The position numbers and the translations under genes were made by a program. 38,020 nucleotides of DNA from a virus, in the IMG/VR virus record IMGVR_UViG_3300037882_000224, positions 1 through 38,020 of that record. One strand, written 5' to 3'. Shown piece by piece: positions 22,655-31,519 of this stretch. The notes beneath the pieces are model-generated. The model had not been told where the DNA came from and made no database searches. It saw only the letters and a program-made list of their open reading frames with translations. Within the stretch, counting starts at the first letter, position 1. Each line of letters opens with the position of its first letter.

Positions 22655-24157
22655 ATGAACGATGTAATTTTTAATAAAGGTCAGGGAGGTTTAGGACGTC
22701 CATTAGCTGGCGAAGACCATATTTCTGCTCTATTATTTTACACTTCAGCAACTTTACCAACTGGATTTAGTTCTAACGATAGAATTAAGCAAGTGTTTAG
22801 TGTTGCGGAGGCTGAGGCATTAGGTATTACTAATGTAGGTACAGGAGCAACGGCTTCGACTGCTACATTTGAAGTAACAAATAAAGGTGCAGTAGCTGAT
22901 ACCGTTAAATTAGTGGTAACAGGTATTGAAGGTGCAGTAACAATCGCTGAGTATGCACAGGTAACTGCTGACGTTGTTTCATTAACAACTTCTGCAACAC
23001 GTTTAGCTGCTGAGATTAACTTAGGTACACTTATTCATGGATATAGTGCAACGTCAAACGTAGCAACTGTTACTATTACAGCACCAAAAACGGAGGGCGT
23101 ATTCTTAAATAGTGGTACTCCTTATGTAGCTACATTAACAGGTACAGTAGCTGGAACGCTTACACAAAATGTTGTAGCAGGTGTTGCAAGCACGATTGAT
23201 ATTATGTATTACCATGTATTAGAATACTTTAGAGTACAACCTAAAGGTAATTTATATATTGGTATTTACGCCGTATCTGCTGACTTTGCAGAGGTAACAA
23301 CAATGCAAAACTATGCTTTAGGTGCTATACGTCAATTAGGAGTTTATACTCAAGCTGCTTATGCAAGTGGAACAGTAACATTGTTGCAAACACAAGCAAC
23401 GGCTATGGAGGCTGCACATAAGCCTTTAGAAATTCTTTATAATCCTGACTTTCAAGGTACGGCTGACTTAACTACATTGTCAAGTTTACACACATTAACA
23501 GCACAAAATGTTTCTGTTATGTTTGGGCAAGATGGTGCAGCAAAAGGGTATAAACTTTGGAAAGCAACAGCAAAAAGTATTGGATGTTTAGGTACTTGTT
23601 TAGGTGCTTTATCTTTAGCAAAAGTAAGTGATTCAATTGCTTGGGTAGGTAAATTTAACATGGCATCTACTGAATACGATACATTAAACTTTGCAAACGG
23701 TCAAGTGTACAATGTTATTTCTGATGGTGCTATTAGTAACTTAGATGGAAAAGGGTATGTGTTTTTACGTAAGCACATGAGTATTAGTGGAAGTTATTTT
23801 AACAATCCTTATACAGCTATTACAATTACTTCTGACTATTCAAGAATACCAAACAACAGAACAATCAATAAAGCGATTAGAGGATTAAGAACATTCTTAT
23901 TACCAGCTTTAGCAAGTCCTATCAGAGTTAATTCAGATGGCACATTAAGTGATGATGTTATTGCATACTTTGAAACATTGTGTAAACGTGCATTAGATGT
24001 AATGCAAAGAGATGGAGAAATGAGCGCATTTAGCGTAACTATTGACCCTTCACAGGATGTTTTATCTACTTCAAATTTAGAGATTGCGGTAAGCATCGTA
24101 CCTATTGGAAGTGCAGATAATATCGAAGTAAACGTAGGATTTGCAGTTAGTATTTAA
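22655..24157 (+). CDS. contractile tail sheath protein (DUF2586-like)
   Basis: 500 residues. N-terminus NDVIFNKGQGGLGRPLAGED; later ILYNPDFQGTADLTTLSSLH and the C-terminal sheath core (YVFLRKHMSISGSYFNNPYT then LRTFLLPALASPI and LVVEINVGFAVSI-like end). From about residue 66 to 175 there is a Thr/Val-rich beta insertion (FEVTNKGAVADTVKLVV, later YSATSNVATVTITAPK), probably an Ig-like or tube-exterior domain. It forms the sheath that contracts on infection. Tube gene follows. Confidence 0.85.
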   Translation: MNDVIFNKGQGGLGRPLAGEDHISALLFYTSATLPTGFSSNDRIKQVFSVAEAEALGITNVGTGATASTATFEVTNKGAVADTVKLVVTGIEGAVTIAEYAQVTADVVSLTTSATRLAAEINLGTLIHGYSATSNVATVTITAPKTEGVFLNSGTPYVATLTGTVAGTLTQNVVAGVASTIDIMYYHVLEYFRVQPKGNLYIGIYAVSADFAEVTTMQNYALGAIRQLGVYTQAAYASGTVTLLQTQATAMEAAHKPLEILYNPDFQGTADLTTLSSLHTLTAQNVSVMFGQDGAAKGYKLWKATAKSIGCLGTCLGALSLAKVSDSIAWVGKFNMASTEYDTLNFANGQVYNVISDGAISNLDGKGYVFLRKHMSISGSYFNNPYTAITITSDYSRIPNNRTINKAIRGLRTFLLPALASPIRVNSDGTLSDDVIAYFETLCKRALDVMQRDGEMSAFSVTIDPSQDVLSTSNLEIAVSIVPIGSADNIEVNVGFAVSI

Positions 24158-24176
24158 TATTTAAAATTAAGAAAAT

Positions 24177-24602
24177 ATGACAAATTTAGTACCATTAATT
24201 AACGGTAAAAGCTACGAATGGAGCGACATTGTAATGAATGTTATGGGAGTTCCAGTTGTTGGAGTAACGTCAATTAAATATGATGAAACGCAAAATATGA
24301 CAAATATTTACGGTGCAGGTCGTAGACCAGTATCTCGTGGGTATGGTAATATCGAGCCGACAGCATCTGTAACCTTACTTATGGAAGAGATAGAAGCGTT
24401 ACAGGCTGTTGCTCCAAATGGTTTACTTATGGATATTCCTGAGTTCGATATTGTAGTATCTTTTTCAGATTCTGCATTAACACCAAGAGTACATAAGTTA
24501 CGTAATGTGAGATTTAAGAAAAACTCAAGAGAATCAGCAAGTGGCGATACTTCAATACCTGTTGAATTAGAGTTGATTATTTCTCATATAGAGTGGATTT
24601 AA
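24177..24602 (+). CDS. tail tube protein
   Basis: 141 residues right after the sheath. INGKSYEWSDIVMNVMGVPV, then YGAGRRPVSRGYGNIEP and VTLLMEEIEALQAVAP, ending VELELIISHIEWI, match inner tube proteins of Mu-like contractile tails (gpM-like). Forms the rigid inner tube through which DNA passes. Confidence 0.8.
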   Translation: MTNLVPLINGKSYEWSDIVMNVMGVPVVGVTSIKYDETQNMTNIYGAGRRPVSRGYGNIEPTASVTLLMEEIEALQAVAPNGLLMDIPEFDIVVSFSDSALTPRVHKLRNVRFKKNSRESASGDTSIPVELELIISHIEWI

Positions 24603-24626
24603 TAAAAACAAAAAACTAAAACTAAA

Positions 24627-24956
24627 ATGAAAACTAAAGAAGAATTAACAGAAGATTTACAACTATTAAAGAGTAAGCATAAAGTAGTTTATACTATTGA
24701 AGCACCTTTAAATGATGAGGAAACGGAATTTGCAACTATCTTTTTAAAGAAGCCAGACCGTATGATTTACGCAATGGTAAGTAAATTGGCAGGAGGTAAT
24801 GACCCATTAAGAGCAGTTGAGGCTTGTTTAAAAGCGTGTTATATTGGTGGGGATGACTTAAATGTAATCACATCAAATGATGAGGCCTTAATGTCTTGCG
24901 AATCTTCAGTAGTTGAAATGTTAAAGAAAAAAGAGGCTGTTTTAAAAAAAAATTAA
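24627..24956 (+). CDS. tail assembly chaperone, short product
   Basis: 109 residues between tube and tape measure, the standard place of gpG-type tail assembly chaperones. N-terminus MKTKEELTEDLQLLKSKHKV; middle EFATIFLKKPDRMIYAMVSK. It ends at TTAAAAAAAAATTAA, a slippery run that should permit a -1 shift into a second frame reaching 25132. The short and long forms act together in tape measure assembly. Confidence 0.85.
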   Translation: MKTKEELTEDLQLLKSKHKVVYTIEAPLNDEETEFATIFLKKPDRMIYAMVSKLAGGNDPLRAVEACLKACYIGGDDLNVITSNDEALMSCESSVVEMLKKKEAVLKKN

Positions 24957-25132
24957 AAGAGTTTCAGGAAGAAATAGCGCAGGACGAAATCGGCAAGAAC
25001 GATGCTCTCCTGCGTTTTTATTATCCACAAATTAAGGTTGAAAGACTAAGCGATACGGCTTATTGTAAGTTAATATCTGAGTTATTTTGGGTATTAAAGT
25101 TTAACGGTACACTACAAGAGAAAAATGAGTAA
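24941..25132 (+). CDS. -1 frameshift extension of the tail assembly chaperone (gpGT-like)
   Basis: The heptamer T-TTA-AAA (24941-24947), within nine A, sits in the zero frame 8 nt before the stop; a second slippery heptamer A-AAA-AAA overlaps it. After a -1 shift the frame continues LKEFQEEIAQDEIGKNDALL... to LQEKNE and stops at 25130-25132, overlapping the tape measure start. This gives a product of about 168 residues. The second frame has no start codon of its own and a coding-like composition, which supports programmed frameshifting, as in lambda G/GT and Mu gp41/42. Confidence 0.8.
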   Translation, partial: FKKKLKEFQEEIAQDEIGKNDALLRFYYPQIKVERLSDTAYCKLISELFWVLKFNGTLQEKNE

Positions 25133-26651
25133 TCAGAATTTAAAATATACCCTTTCACTTCAGGACTTATTTACAGGTAAGATGAATGCTGCTATAAAGC
25201 AAACGCAGCAATTAGATAACTCGTTTAATAGTTTAGGAAGTAAGTTAAAGACGCTTGCGGTTGGATTAGGTGTAGGTGCTTTAGGTAAGTCTATTTTAGA
25301 TACTGGGGTACAGTTTGATTCAATGCAAGTACGTCTTACCACTTTATTAGGTAGCGCAACTGAGGCGCAAAGTGTATTCGCTCAAATTAAAAAAGATGCA
25401 ACTACAACCCCATTTGATGTTGGTAGTTTAGTACAAGCAAATTCATTGCTCATTAGTGCTGGAGTAAGTACATCACAAGCACGAAAAGACATATTAGGAT
25501 TAGGAGATGCTATTGCATCAACTGGCGGTGGTGCTGATGAGTTAAGCCGAATGGCGGTAAATTTACAACAGATTAAAACATTAGGCAAAGCAAGTGCAAT
25601 GGATGTTAAACAGTTTGCATTTGCCGGTATTCCTATTTATCAAATGTTAGCAAAAACAACAGGTAAAAGTGTTTCTGAGTTAAGGGAGATGGATATAACC
25701 TATGAGCAATTAACAAATTCATTTGCAAAGGCAAGCGAAAAAGGAGGTATGTTTTTCGAGGGTATGTTAAACCAAAGTAAAACTGTTGGAGGTCAAATAA
25801 ATAACTTAAAAGACCAGTTTACTGAGTTACTTTATGACGTGTTTAATAAGCTAAAACCTGCTATATCTTCTATCGTTAAGGGTTTATCAATGCTATTAAG
25901 TGTTGTAAAAACATTAATGCCTATAATAAAAACGGCTGTTATATTATGGACTGCTTATTGGGTTAAATTAAAATTAGCAACGATTGAAAGTTATTCGTTT
26001 GCGGTTGCTCAAAGAGCGATGGCTATGGGTATTAGTAAAACAACTATTGCAACTACATTTTTACAAAGAGGGATAAAAGGAATAGGTGCTGCTATTAAGT
26101 CAGTACCAATTATAGGGTGGGTATTAGCTTTAGTAGATGCTATTAAATACTTATGGGATAACTTTAGTGGATTTAGAGAGAGTGTTTATTCAATGATTAA
26201 TGTATTAAAAAATTGGGGCGATGTATTAAAACTTCAATTTATGGGAGTAGGGCAAATGTTAAAAGCCGTATTAACTGGTAATACAGAAGAAATGAAAAAC
26301 GCTTTAATGAATTTCAGTAAAGCAGATGGAATACAAAAGGGTGCTGCATTAAGTGGAATAATTAAAGGTAAAAAATCTTTTAATGAAGATAATGGAATAG
26401 CAGGAATGGCTGGTAAAGGTGCAGACGCTTTAGGTGGTGGTGCAACAGGCGAAGGTGGCAAAGGTGGTATAGGTAGTGGAACAGAAGTAAGTGGAGCAAG
26501 ACCTCAAAACCTTACTATTAATATTGATAAATTGATTGAAACTTTAGAAATAAAGGCAGGTAATATGAGTGAAAGTTACGCTAAGATAAAAGAGCAAGTA
26601 ACTAAAGCATTGTTAGAAAGTGTTAACGACTTAAATATGATTACTCGATAA
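25125..26651 (+). CDS. tail tape measure protein
   Basis: 508 residues. N-terminus NQNLKYTLSLQDLFTGKMNAA, then FDSMQVRLTTLLGSATEAQS and PFDVGSLVQANSLLISAG, as in tape measures of short contractile tails; hydrophobic helices around 250-310 (LSMLLSVVKTLMPIIKTAV) and Gly-rich region near 430-450. Fixes tail length; at 508 residues the tail would be short (roughly 75 nm by the usual 0.15 nm per residue). Confidence 0.88.
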   Translation: MSNQNLKYTLSLQDLFTGKMNAAIKQTQQLDNSFNSLGSKLKTLAVGLGVGALGKSILDTGVQFDSMQVRLTTLLGSATEAQSVFAQIKKDATTTPFDVGSLVQANSLLISAGVSTSQARKDILGLGDAIASTGGGADELSRMAVNLQQIKTLGKASAMDVKQFAFAGIPIYQMLAKTTGKSVSELREMDITYEQLTNSFAKASEKGGMFFEGMLNQSKTVGGQINNLKDQFTELLYDVFNKLKPAISSIVKGLSMLLSVVKTLMPIIKTAVILWTAYWVKLKLATIESYSFAVAQRAMAMGISKTTIATTFLQRGIKGIGAAIKSVPIIGWVLALVDAIKYLWDNFSGFRESVYSMINVLKNWGDVLKLQFMGVGQMLKAVLTGNTEEMKNALMNFSKADGIQKGAALSGIIKGKKSFNEDNGIAGMAGKGADALGGGATGEGGKGGIGSGTEVSGARPQNLTINIDKLIETLEIKAGNMSESYAKIKEQVTKALLESVNDLNMITR

Positions 26652-27316
26652 TGGCAAGTGAATTTACACTAAACGAAGGTTTTAATCCTAAAGGGCAAGC
26701 TGAATTAATTATAAAAGGATTTGGATTAGCAAATGTTAAACCGAAGTTTTATAATATACAGGTAAATAGCGATGAAATAGAACAACAAGGAATAGGGGAC
26801 TTAAATAAATCTTTGTCTTTGTTTGGGTTGCCTGTTTTTGATGTATTAGACTTTGACCAATTAAAATACACGACTGCTGACAATAAAAATATTACTGTTG
26901 AGGCTTTGAGTATGGCTACTGTTTTAATTGATGTAACACAAACAAAGAATATAGTAACAACACCAATACAAGGGCGAAACGGAACTGTAAAGGAATATAT
27001 TAGTGATGGGGATTATGCTATAAACATTAAAGGCGTATTAGTTGGTAATGGTAATGAAGTAAGACCTGAAGATAAATTAGGTGTTTTATTGGGGTTTTGT
27101 CAAGCACCAGTACCTATTAATGTAGCAAGCAATATTTTAGCTTCATTCGGTATTTATACTATTGTAATTGATAGTTATACGTTTAATCAAATGGAGGGGC
27201 AACGAAATGTGATACCTTTTGAATTAAATTGCTTAAGTGAAACACCTTTTGAGATTAAGGCACAAACACAAAACACAACGGCTGGACGTACAACAACAAC
27301 ACCAAGATTTATATAA
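26651..27316 (+). CDS. tail/baseplate protein (DUF6046-like)
   Basis: 221 residues after the tape measure. The block VLIDVTQTKNIVTTPIQGRN then GTVKEYISDGDYAINIKGVL is, from memory, DUF6046. The position before the hub suggests a role at the tail tip like LysM/gp53-type proteins. C-terminus Thr-rich (TAGRTTTTPRFI). Confidence 0.7.
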   Translation: MASEFTLNEGFNPKGQAELIIKGFGLANVKPKFYNIQVNSDEIEQQGIGDLNKSLSLFGLPVFDVLDFDQLKYTTADNKNITVEALSMATVLIDVTQTKNIVTTPIQGRNGTVKEYISDGDYAINIKGVLVGNGNEVRPEDKLGVLLGFCQAPVPINVASNILASFGIYTIVIDSYTFNQMEGQRNVIPFELNCLSETPFEIKAQTQNTTAGRTTTTPRFI

Positions 27317-28299
27317 TGTTAAGGCTAAATAGTAAGATAACATTTACTGGTAAGGATAGTGGCGATGAAATAGTATTTGATTTTGTTAATGATATTTCTA
27401 TCGAAACGAGTTACGAAAACTTAACAGATACTGCAAAGATTATTATTCCGAGAAAGTTAAATTTTGATGGTAAACCAATAGCCTCAGGAGTAAATAGTAT
27501 ATTTAAAAGAGGGGATAGTGTTAAAATTGAATTAGGCTATTTCCCTGACTTAAGAACCGTTTTTAATGGTTACATAAGCAAGGTTAATCCTAAAACACCA
27601 ATTGAGATTGAGTGTGAAGATGAAATGTTTGTTTTAAAGACTAAGATAATACCAAAGTATAGCAAAACAACGGTAAGCCTAAAAACATTATTAACTGATA
27701 TTATAGGTAGTACTGTACCGTTTAGCACTCTATTAGATGTTGAATTGGGGAGTTTTAAAATAAGTAATGCAAGTGTAGCAAAGGTATTAGACACGTTAAA
27801 AAGTGATTATGGGTTTTATAGTTACTTTGTTGATGGTGTTTTAAGAGTTGGTTTAGCCTCAGATGCAAGCGATACACAAACTATTGAATATAAGTTTGAA
27901 GAACAGATAATTGATGATAGTTCTTTAGAGTACCAAAGAGCAGAAGATATGAGGTTAAAAGTTCGTGCTGTTTCTTTGAAGTCAAGTGATAATAGTAAAA
28001 TTGAAGTTGAAGTTGGGGATGATGATGGAGCATTAAAAACATTCCATACTCAAAACGCAACAGAAACAGCATTAAGAGAGTTCGCAAATTTAAAACTAAC
28101 CGAGTGGAAATATGAGGGCTTTAGTGGTTCGTTTACAACTTTTGGAGAACCTTATATTAGACATGGGGATACAGCACAATTGATTAGTACAAAGTTTCCT
28201 GAAAAGAATGGATTATATGAGGTTGTAAGTGTTAAGCGTAGTTTTGGAATGAACGGATATAGACAGGATATAGAAATAGGAATAAAACAAAATGGCTGA
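27316..28299 (+). CDS. baseplate hub protein (gpD/gp27-like)
   Basis: 327 residues. KRGDSVKIELGYFPDLRTVF and the NGYISKVNPKTPIEIECED stretch at the N-terminus, with GDTAQLISTKFPEKNGLYEV and VSVKRSFGMNGYRQDIEIG near the end, fit late control protein D/hub proteins, which hold the spike and form the tube end. Followed by the spike gene. Confidence 0.8.
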   Translation: MLRLNSKITFTGKDSGDEIVFDFVNDISIETSYENLTDTAKIIIPRKLNFDGKPIASGVNSIFKRGDSVKIELGYFPDLRTVFNGYISKVNPKTPIEIECEDEMFVLKTKIIPKYSKTTVSLKTLLTDIIGSTVPFSTLLDVELGSFKISNASVAKVLDTLKSDYGFYSYFVDGVLRVGLASDASDTQTIEYKFEEQIIDDSSLEYQRAEDMRLKVRAVSLKSSDNSKIEVEVGDDDGALKTFHTQNATETALREFANLKLTEWKYEGFSGSFTTFGEPYIRHGDTAQLISTKFPEKNGLYEVVSVKRSFGMNGYRQDIEIGIKQNG

Positions 28300-28810
28300 T
28301 AATAAAAGTATAAAAGAGGCTATAAGAGATTTAGTTAAAACTGATGACGTTTTATACTCTGTTTTGTGTAAAGTTAAGTCAGTAGATACTACTAATAATA
28401 TTTGTGATTGTGAACCCATTAATGGGGATGCTGATTTATTAGAGGTAAGGTTAATGGCTCAAAATACTAATGGGTTTTTGATTATACCTTCAGTTGATAG
28501 TGTGGTGGTGGTAACGATGCTAAACAAATATACAGGATATGTAGCAATGTTTAGCGATGTAGATGAAATACAGTTAAATGGTGATAATTACGATGGATTA
28601 GTACGAATAGGTGAGTTGGTTGACAAGTTGAATAATTTAGAAAATGCTTTTAATCAGCATATCACAACTTACAATACACATACACACGCTGGAGTAATAG
28701 TAGGACCTTATACAACAGCACCTCCAGTAGTACCAGACACGCAAGTATTAACACCAACACAGCAATTAGAATTAGAAAATTTAACTTGTTTGCATGGTAA
28801 TGGAACTTAA
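28292..28810 (+). CDS. baseplate spike protein (gpV-like, HxH tip)
   Basis: 172 residues. N-terminal OB-like domain (VKSVDTTNNICDCEPINGD ... FLIIPSVDSVVVVTML), then a short helix and the metal-binding tip motif NTHTHAGVIVGP, as in P2 gpV/phi92 spikes with an iron-binding HxH. The trimer pierces the outer membrane. Overlaps the hub gene by 8 nt. Confidence 0.8.
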   Translation: MADNKSIKEAIRDLVKTDDVLYSVLCKVKSVDTTNNICDCEPINGDADLLEVRLMAQNTNGFLIIPSVDSVVVVTMLNKYTGYVAMFSDVDEIQLNGDNYDGLVRIGELVDKLNNLENAFNQHITTYNTHTHAGVIVGPYTTAPPVVPDTQVLTPTQQLELENLTCLHGNGT

Positions 28811-28814
28811 TTTG

Positions 28815-28822
28815 TATATTTG
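28815..28822 (+). promoter_or_regulatory. -7-like box before the GIY-YIG gene
   Basis: TATATTTG, directly after the spike stop and 10 nt before the GIY-YIG ATG. The nearest TTTG upstream gives a 22-nt spacer. May let the homing gene be expressed independently. Confidence 0.4.
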
Positions 28823-28832
28823 ATAAAAAAAG

Positions 28833-29357
28833 ATGAAAATATATTACTTATGTACAAATGAGAGCAACGTGCCAGTGTACGTTGGCTCAACAAGTCAAGA
28901 CTTAAAATTAAGGAGAGAAAACCATTTAAGTGATTTTAGGGTTAAATCTAAAAAAACAGAATGGATAAAGAAAGAAAAAAATGGTGGTCGTGGTAGGAAT
29001 ATTAGAATTGTTTTAATAGAAAATTGCAGTAATGATGATAGGTATATTAGAGAAAATTATTGGATAACCCATTATAGAAACATGGGAATAAAACTTCTTA
29101 ATATCACAGACGCAATAACAACGAGCGACAAACAAAAGCGTATAGCAAAAAAAACAATATTAAAAACAATGGAGAACCCATTAGTAAAAGAAAATATAAG
29201 GCTTGCTTTATTTAAAAGAAGAAAAGGTGTGTTTGTAAATGGCGTTGAATATAAAGGAGTAAACGAGGCGTCAAGAATTACAGGAATATCTGCTGGTTTA
29301 ATATCATCAATTGCTGGCGGACGCAAAAGTAATATGTATAAGGTACGTTACGTTTAA
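28833..29357 (+). CDS. GIY-YIG homing endonuclease with NUMOD1-like tail
   Basis: 174 residues. The GIY-YIG core starts KIYYLCTNESNVPVYVGST, with R-rich helix (LKLRRENHL) and the conserved Glu in RYIRENYWITHY. The C-terminal VNEASRITGISAGLISSIAG then GRKSNMYKVRYV is a NUMOD1-like DNA-binding repeat. Inserted between spike and the next structural gene, with short flanks on both sides; a typical mobile homing gene. Confidence 0.85.
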   Translation: MKIYYLCTNESNVPVYVGSTSQDLKLRRENHLSDFRVKSKKTEWIKKEKNGGRGRNIRIVLIENCSNDDRYIRENYWITHYRNMGIKLLNITDAITTSDKQKRIAKKTILKTMENPLVKENIRLALFKRRKGVFVNGVEYKGVNEASRITGISAGLISSIAGGRKSNMYKVRYV

Positions 29358-29361
29358 TATA

Positions 29362-29826
29362 ATGGTTAGAATAGTAGATAAAAGAGGTGTATCAACAACA
29401 GAAGCGGAAATACTATCAAGTGTTGGTAGTTATGCTGAAAGAGATGTAATTTATTGTGCTGACACTAAAAAGACGTACATAGTAATTGATGGTGCTTGGA
29501 CGCAATTAAAAGATAGTACTGATAATGTTTTAAGCCCATTAGTTACAGGGAATAAAAAGATGGCTTATGATGATTACAACGTAGCCGTTCAAACTGGAAG
29601 TAGTGAGGTTATTATTACGTTACCTGATGCTGATTTAGCCTACTATACAGAAAATGGAATAACATCAAGCAAGTTGTATTCTATTTATAAAACAGATACA
29701 GGTTCGGGCAGTGTAAAGATAGTACCCCCAACAGGTAAAGTGATAGGCGAAGATTATATTTATCTTACACAAAAGGATGAGAATATAACAATTTATTTTA
29801 ACACAATAAACTGGATTGAAAGATGA
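29362..29826 (+). CDS. hypothetical virion protein
   Basis: 154 residues from the ATG at 29362, which lies 4 nt after the GIY-YIG stop (an in-frame ATG at 29311 is inside that gene). MVRIVDKRGVSTTEAEILSS then ERDVIYCADTKKTYIVIDGA and a C-terminal GSGSVKIVPPTGKVIGEDYI. Beta-rich; baseplate or fibre-related by position. No family recognised. Confidence 0.65.
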   Translation: MVRIVDKRGVSTTEAEILSSVGSYAERDVIYCADTKKTYIVIDGAWTQLKDSTDNVLSPLVTGNKKMAYDDYNVAVQTGSSEVIITLPDADLAYYTENGITSSKLYSIYKTDTGSGSVKIVPPTGKVIGEDYIYLTQKDENITIYFNTINWIER

Positions 29827-30941
29827 CGTTAATACGAGGGCAAAAAGTAAGCACAGTAAACAGTAGTGCAACTCCATTAAATGCTGGTGCTACATTTACA
29901 GGAACAGGCGAAGATGTAAGTGGTTTTAATTCGGTTGTAGTTGCTGCAAAGACAGACCAAGATGGGACAATGTATGTAGAATTTAGTCCTGACAATACTA
30001 ACTGGGATAGTTCACTGTCACAAGGCGTAGCAGCAGGAACAAACGAGGTGCATAGGTTCACAATTACACGTAGATACTTTAGATTAAGGTTTACAAATAC
30101 AAGTGCAAGCAACCAAACATACTTTAGGAATCAAGTGATGTATGGCAATCAAACACAGCTAACAAGTGGATTGAGTTCAGTAGTACAACAAGATGCTGAT
30201 GCTTTAACAGTTAGAACCGTAGACCCTGAGATAGCTATTTCAAAAGGATTATTTGAGGGCTATTCGGTTGTAAATAAATTCGGACGCAATAGCGATATAG
30301 ATACAGGTAGTGTACCCGAAGATGTTTGGAACGGTGGCGGAGTTTATACTGGTTTTCCAACAGGTAGCCCCGAACAGTTTGAGGTTTTTAGTTCAAGTGC
30401 AAGTGATACAGGAGTATTAACATTTACATATTTACCTACTTCAACAAGTACGGCTTATGTAACGGCAACAGTAACGCTTAACGGAACTACTCCAGTAGCA
30501 ACAGGAGTAACAGGGTATAGAATACATACGGCACAATACAATAACAGTAACGCTACTACATTTAACGTAGGAGAGATAACAGTAAGGCACATAACAACTA
30601 CGGCTAATATATTTTGTAAAATGCCAATAGGACGTTCGCAAACAAACGTAGCATCATACACAGTACCTTATGGATATACGGCTTACATACGTAGATTATT
30701 TTGTAGGGTTATTGGTGGTACAAGTGGTATTGCAGATGGTGCTTTATGGATAAGGGGTAATGGGATGAGTCCACGTTTAAGAAGACCATTTTCGAGTGCA
30801 ACGGCAGATGCCTTTGAAGAGTTGCCTTATGGAGGTATAGCAGTATCGCAACAGAGTGATATTGTTGTAAGGATAACAGGCGTAAGCACTAACAACCTTG
30901 ATATAATTGCAGGATATGATTTGATTTTAATTAAGAACTAA
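29823..30941 (+). CDS. hypothetical virion structural protein
   Basis: 372 residues, Thr/Ser/Asn-rich and beta-dominated. VSGFNSVVVAAKTDQDGTMY followed by VEFSPDNTNWDSSL is a motif seen in phage virion proteins of unknown position; the C-terminal part (ASYTVPYGYTAYIRRLFCRV) looks like a second beta domain. Located in the baseplate cluster, so likely tail-tip or fibre-associated. Confidence 0.65.
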   Translation: MTLIRGQKVSTVNSSATPLNAGATFTGTGEDVSGFNSVVVAAKTDQDGTMYVEFSPDNTNWDSSLSQGVAAGTNEVHRFTITRRYFRLRFTNTSASNQTYFRNQVMYGNQTQLTSGLSSVVQQDADALTVRTVDPEIAISKGLFEGYSVVNKFGRNSDIDTGSVPEDVWNGGGVYTGFPTGSPEQFEVFSSSASDTGVLTFTYLPTSTSTAYVTATVTLNGTTPVATGVTGYRIHTAQYNNSNATTFNVGEITVRHITTTANIFCKMPIGRSQTNVASYTVPYGYTAYIRRLFCRVIGGTSGIADGALWIRGNGMSPRLRRPFSSATADAFEELPYGGIAVSQQSDIVVRITGVSTNNLDIIAGYDLILIKN

Positions 30942-31237
30942 TGGTTAAAGATATAGATTTAGAAAGCGACTTAGACCTACGAATAGTAGGTGGGGATTTT
31001 GTTATCGCAGATAGCGACCAAAACCATGTAATTAATTTAATGAAGGCTAATACAGGGGGATTTAAACAGTTCCCTTTAGTTGGAGTAGGTATTGATTATT
31101 ACATAGCGTCTTCAGGAACGCAACAGGTATTGAAACGTAACATTACTGTTCAATTGGGTAGTGATGGATATGAGGTAAATAAAATCGAAGTATTAGGAGA
31201 GGCAAAATTTAGTATTGACGCAAAACGAATAGAATAA
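30941..31237 (+). CDS. baseplate wedge protein (gp25/gpW-like)
   Basis: 98 residues. VGGDFVIADSDQNHVINLMK then FKQFPLVGVGIDYYIASSGT match the gp25/lysozyme-like wedge family (GPW_gp25), which starts sheath assembly. Overlaps the previous stop by one base. Confidence 0.8.
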   Translation: MVKDIDLESDLDLRIVGGDFVIADSDQNHVINLMKANTGGFKQFPLVGVGIDYYIASSGTQQVLKRNITVQLGSDGYEVNKIEVLGEAKFSIDAKRIE

Positions 31238-31519
31238 ATGGCAACTAAAAGTGTAACACTAAAGGATGGTCAAACCTTGTTTGATATATCTTTACAACTG
31301 TATGGTAGTATCGAATATGTTTATAAAATCATTGAAGATAACCCTACAATAACTAATATTCATTATCCTAATTTAACTGGATTGAGTATTACTTATGATG
31401 AACAAGGATTTGATTTAACGAATTATTTTAAAACAAACGGAACGAGTATAACAAATGGTTATCCTGAGATTAACACAGGTAATTCTTTTGATGAAAGTTT
31501 TGATTTATCTTTTAACTAA
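31238..31519 (+). CDS. LysM-like tail protein (gpX-like)
   Basis: 93 residues. TLKDGQTLFDISLQLYGSIE then YVYKIIEDNPTITNIHYPNL fits LysM-like domains in gpX tail proteins. The early codons (Ser-Val-Thr-Leu) contain a fourth copy of the late palindrome, in the opposite orientation (31250-31260). Confidence 0.75.
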   Translation: MATKSVTLKDGQTLFDISLQLYGSIEYVYKIIEDNPTITNIHYPNLTGLSITYDEQGFDLTNYFKTNGTSITNGYPEINTGNSFDESFDLSFN

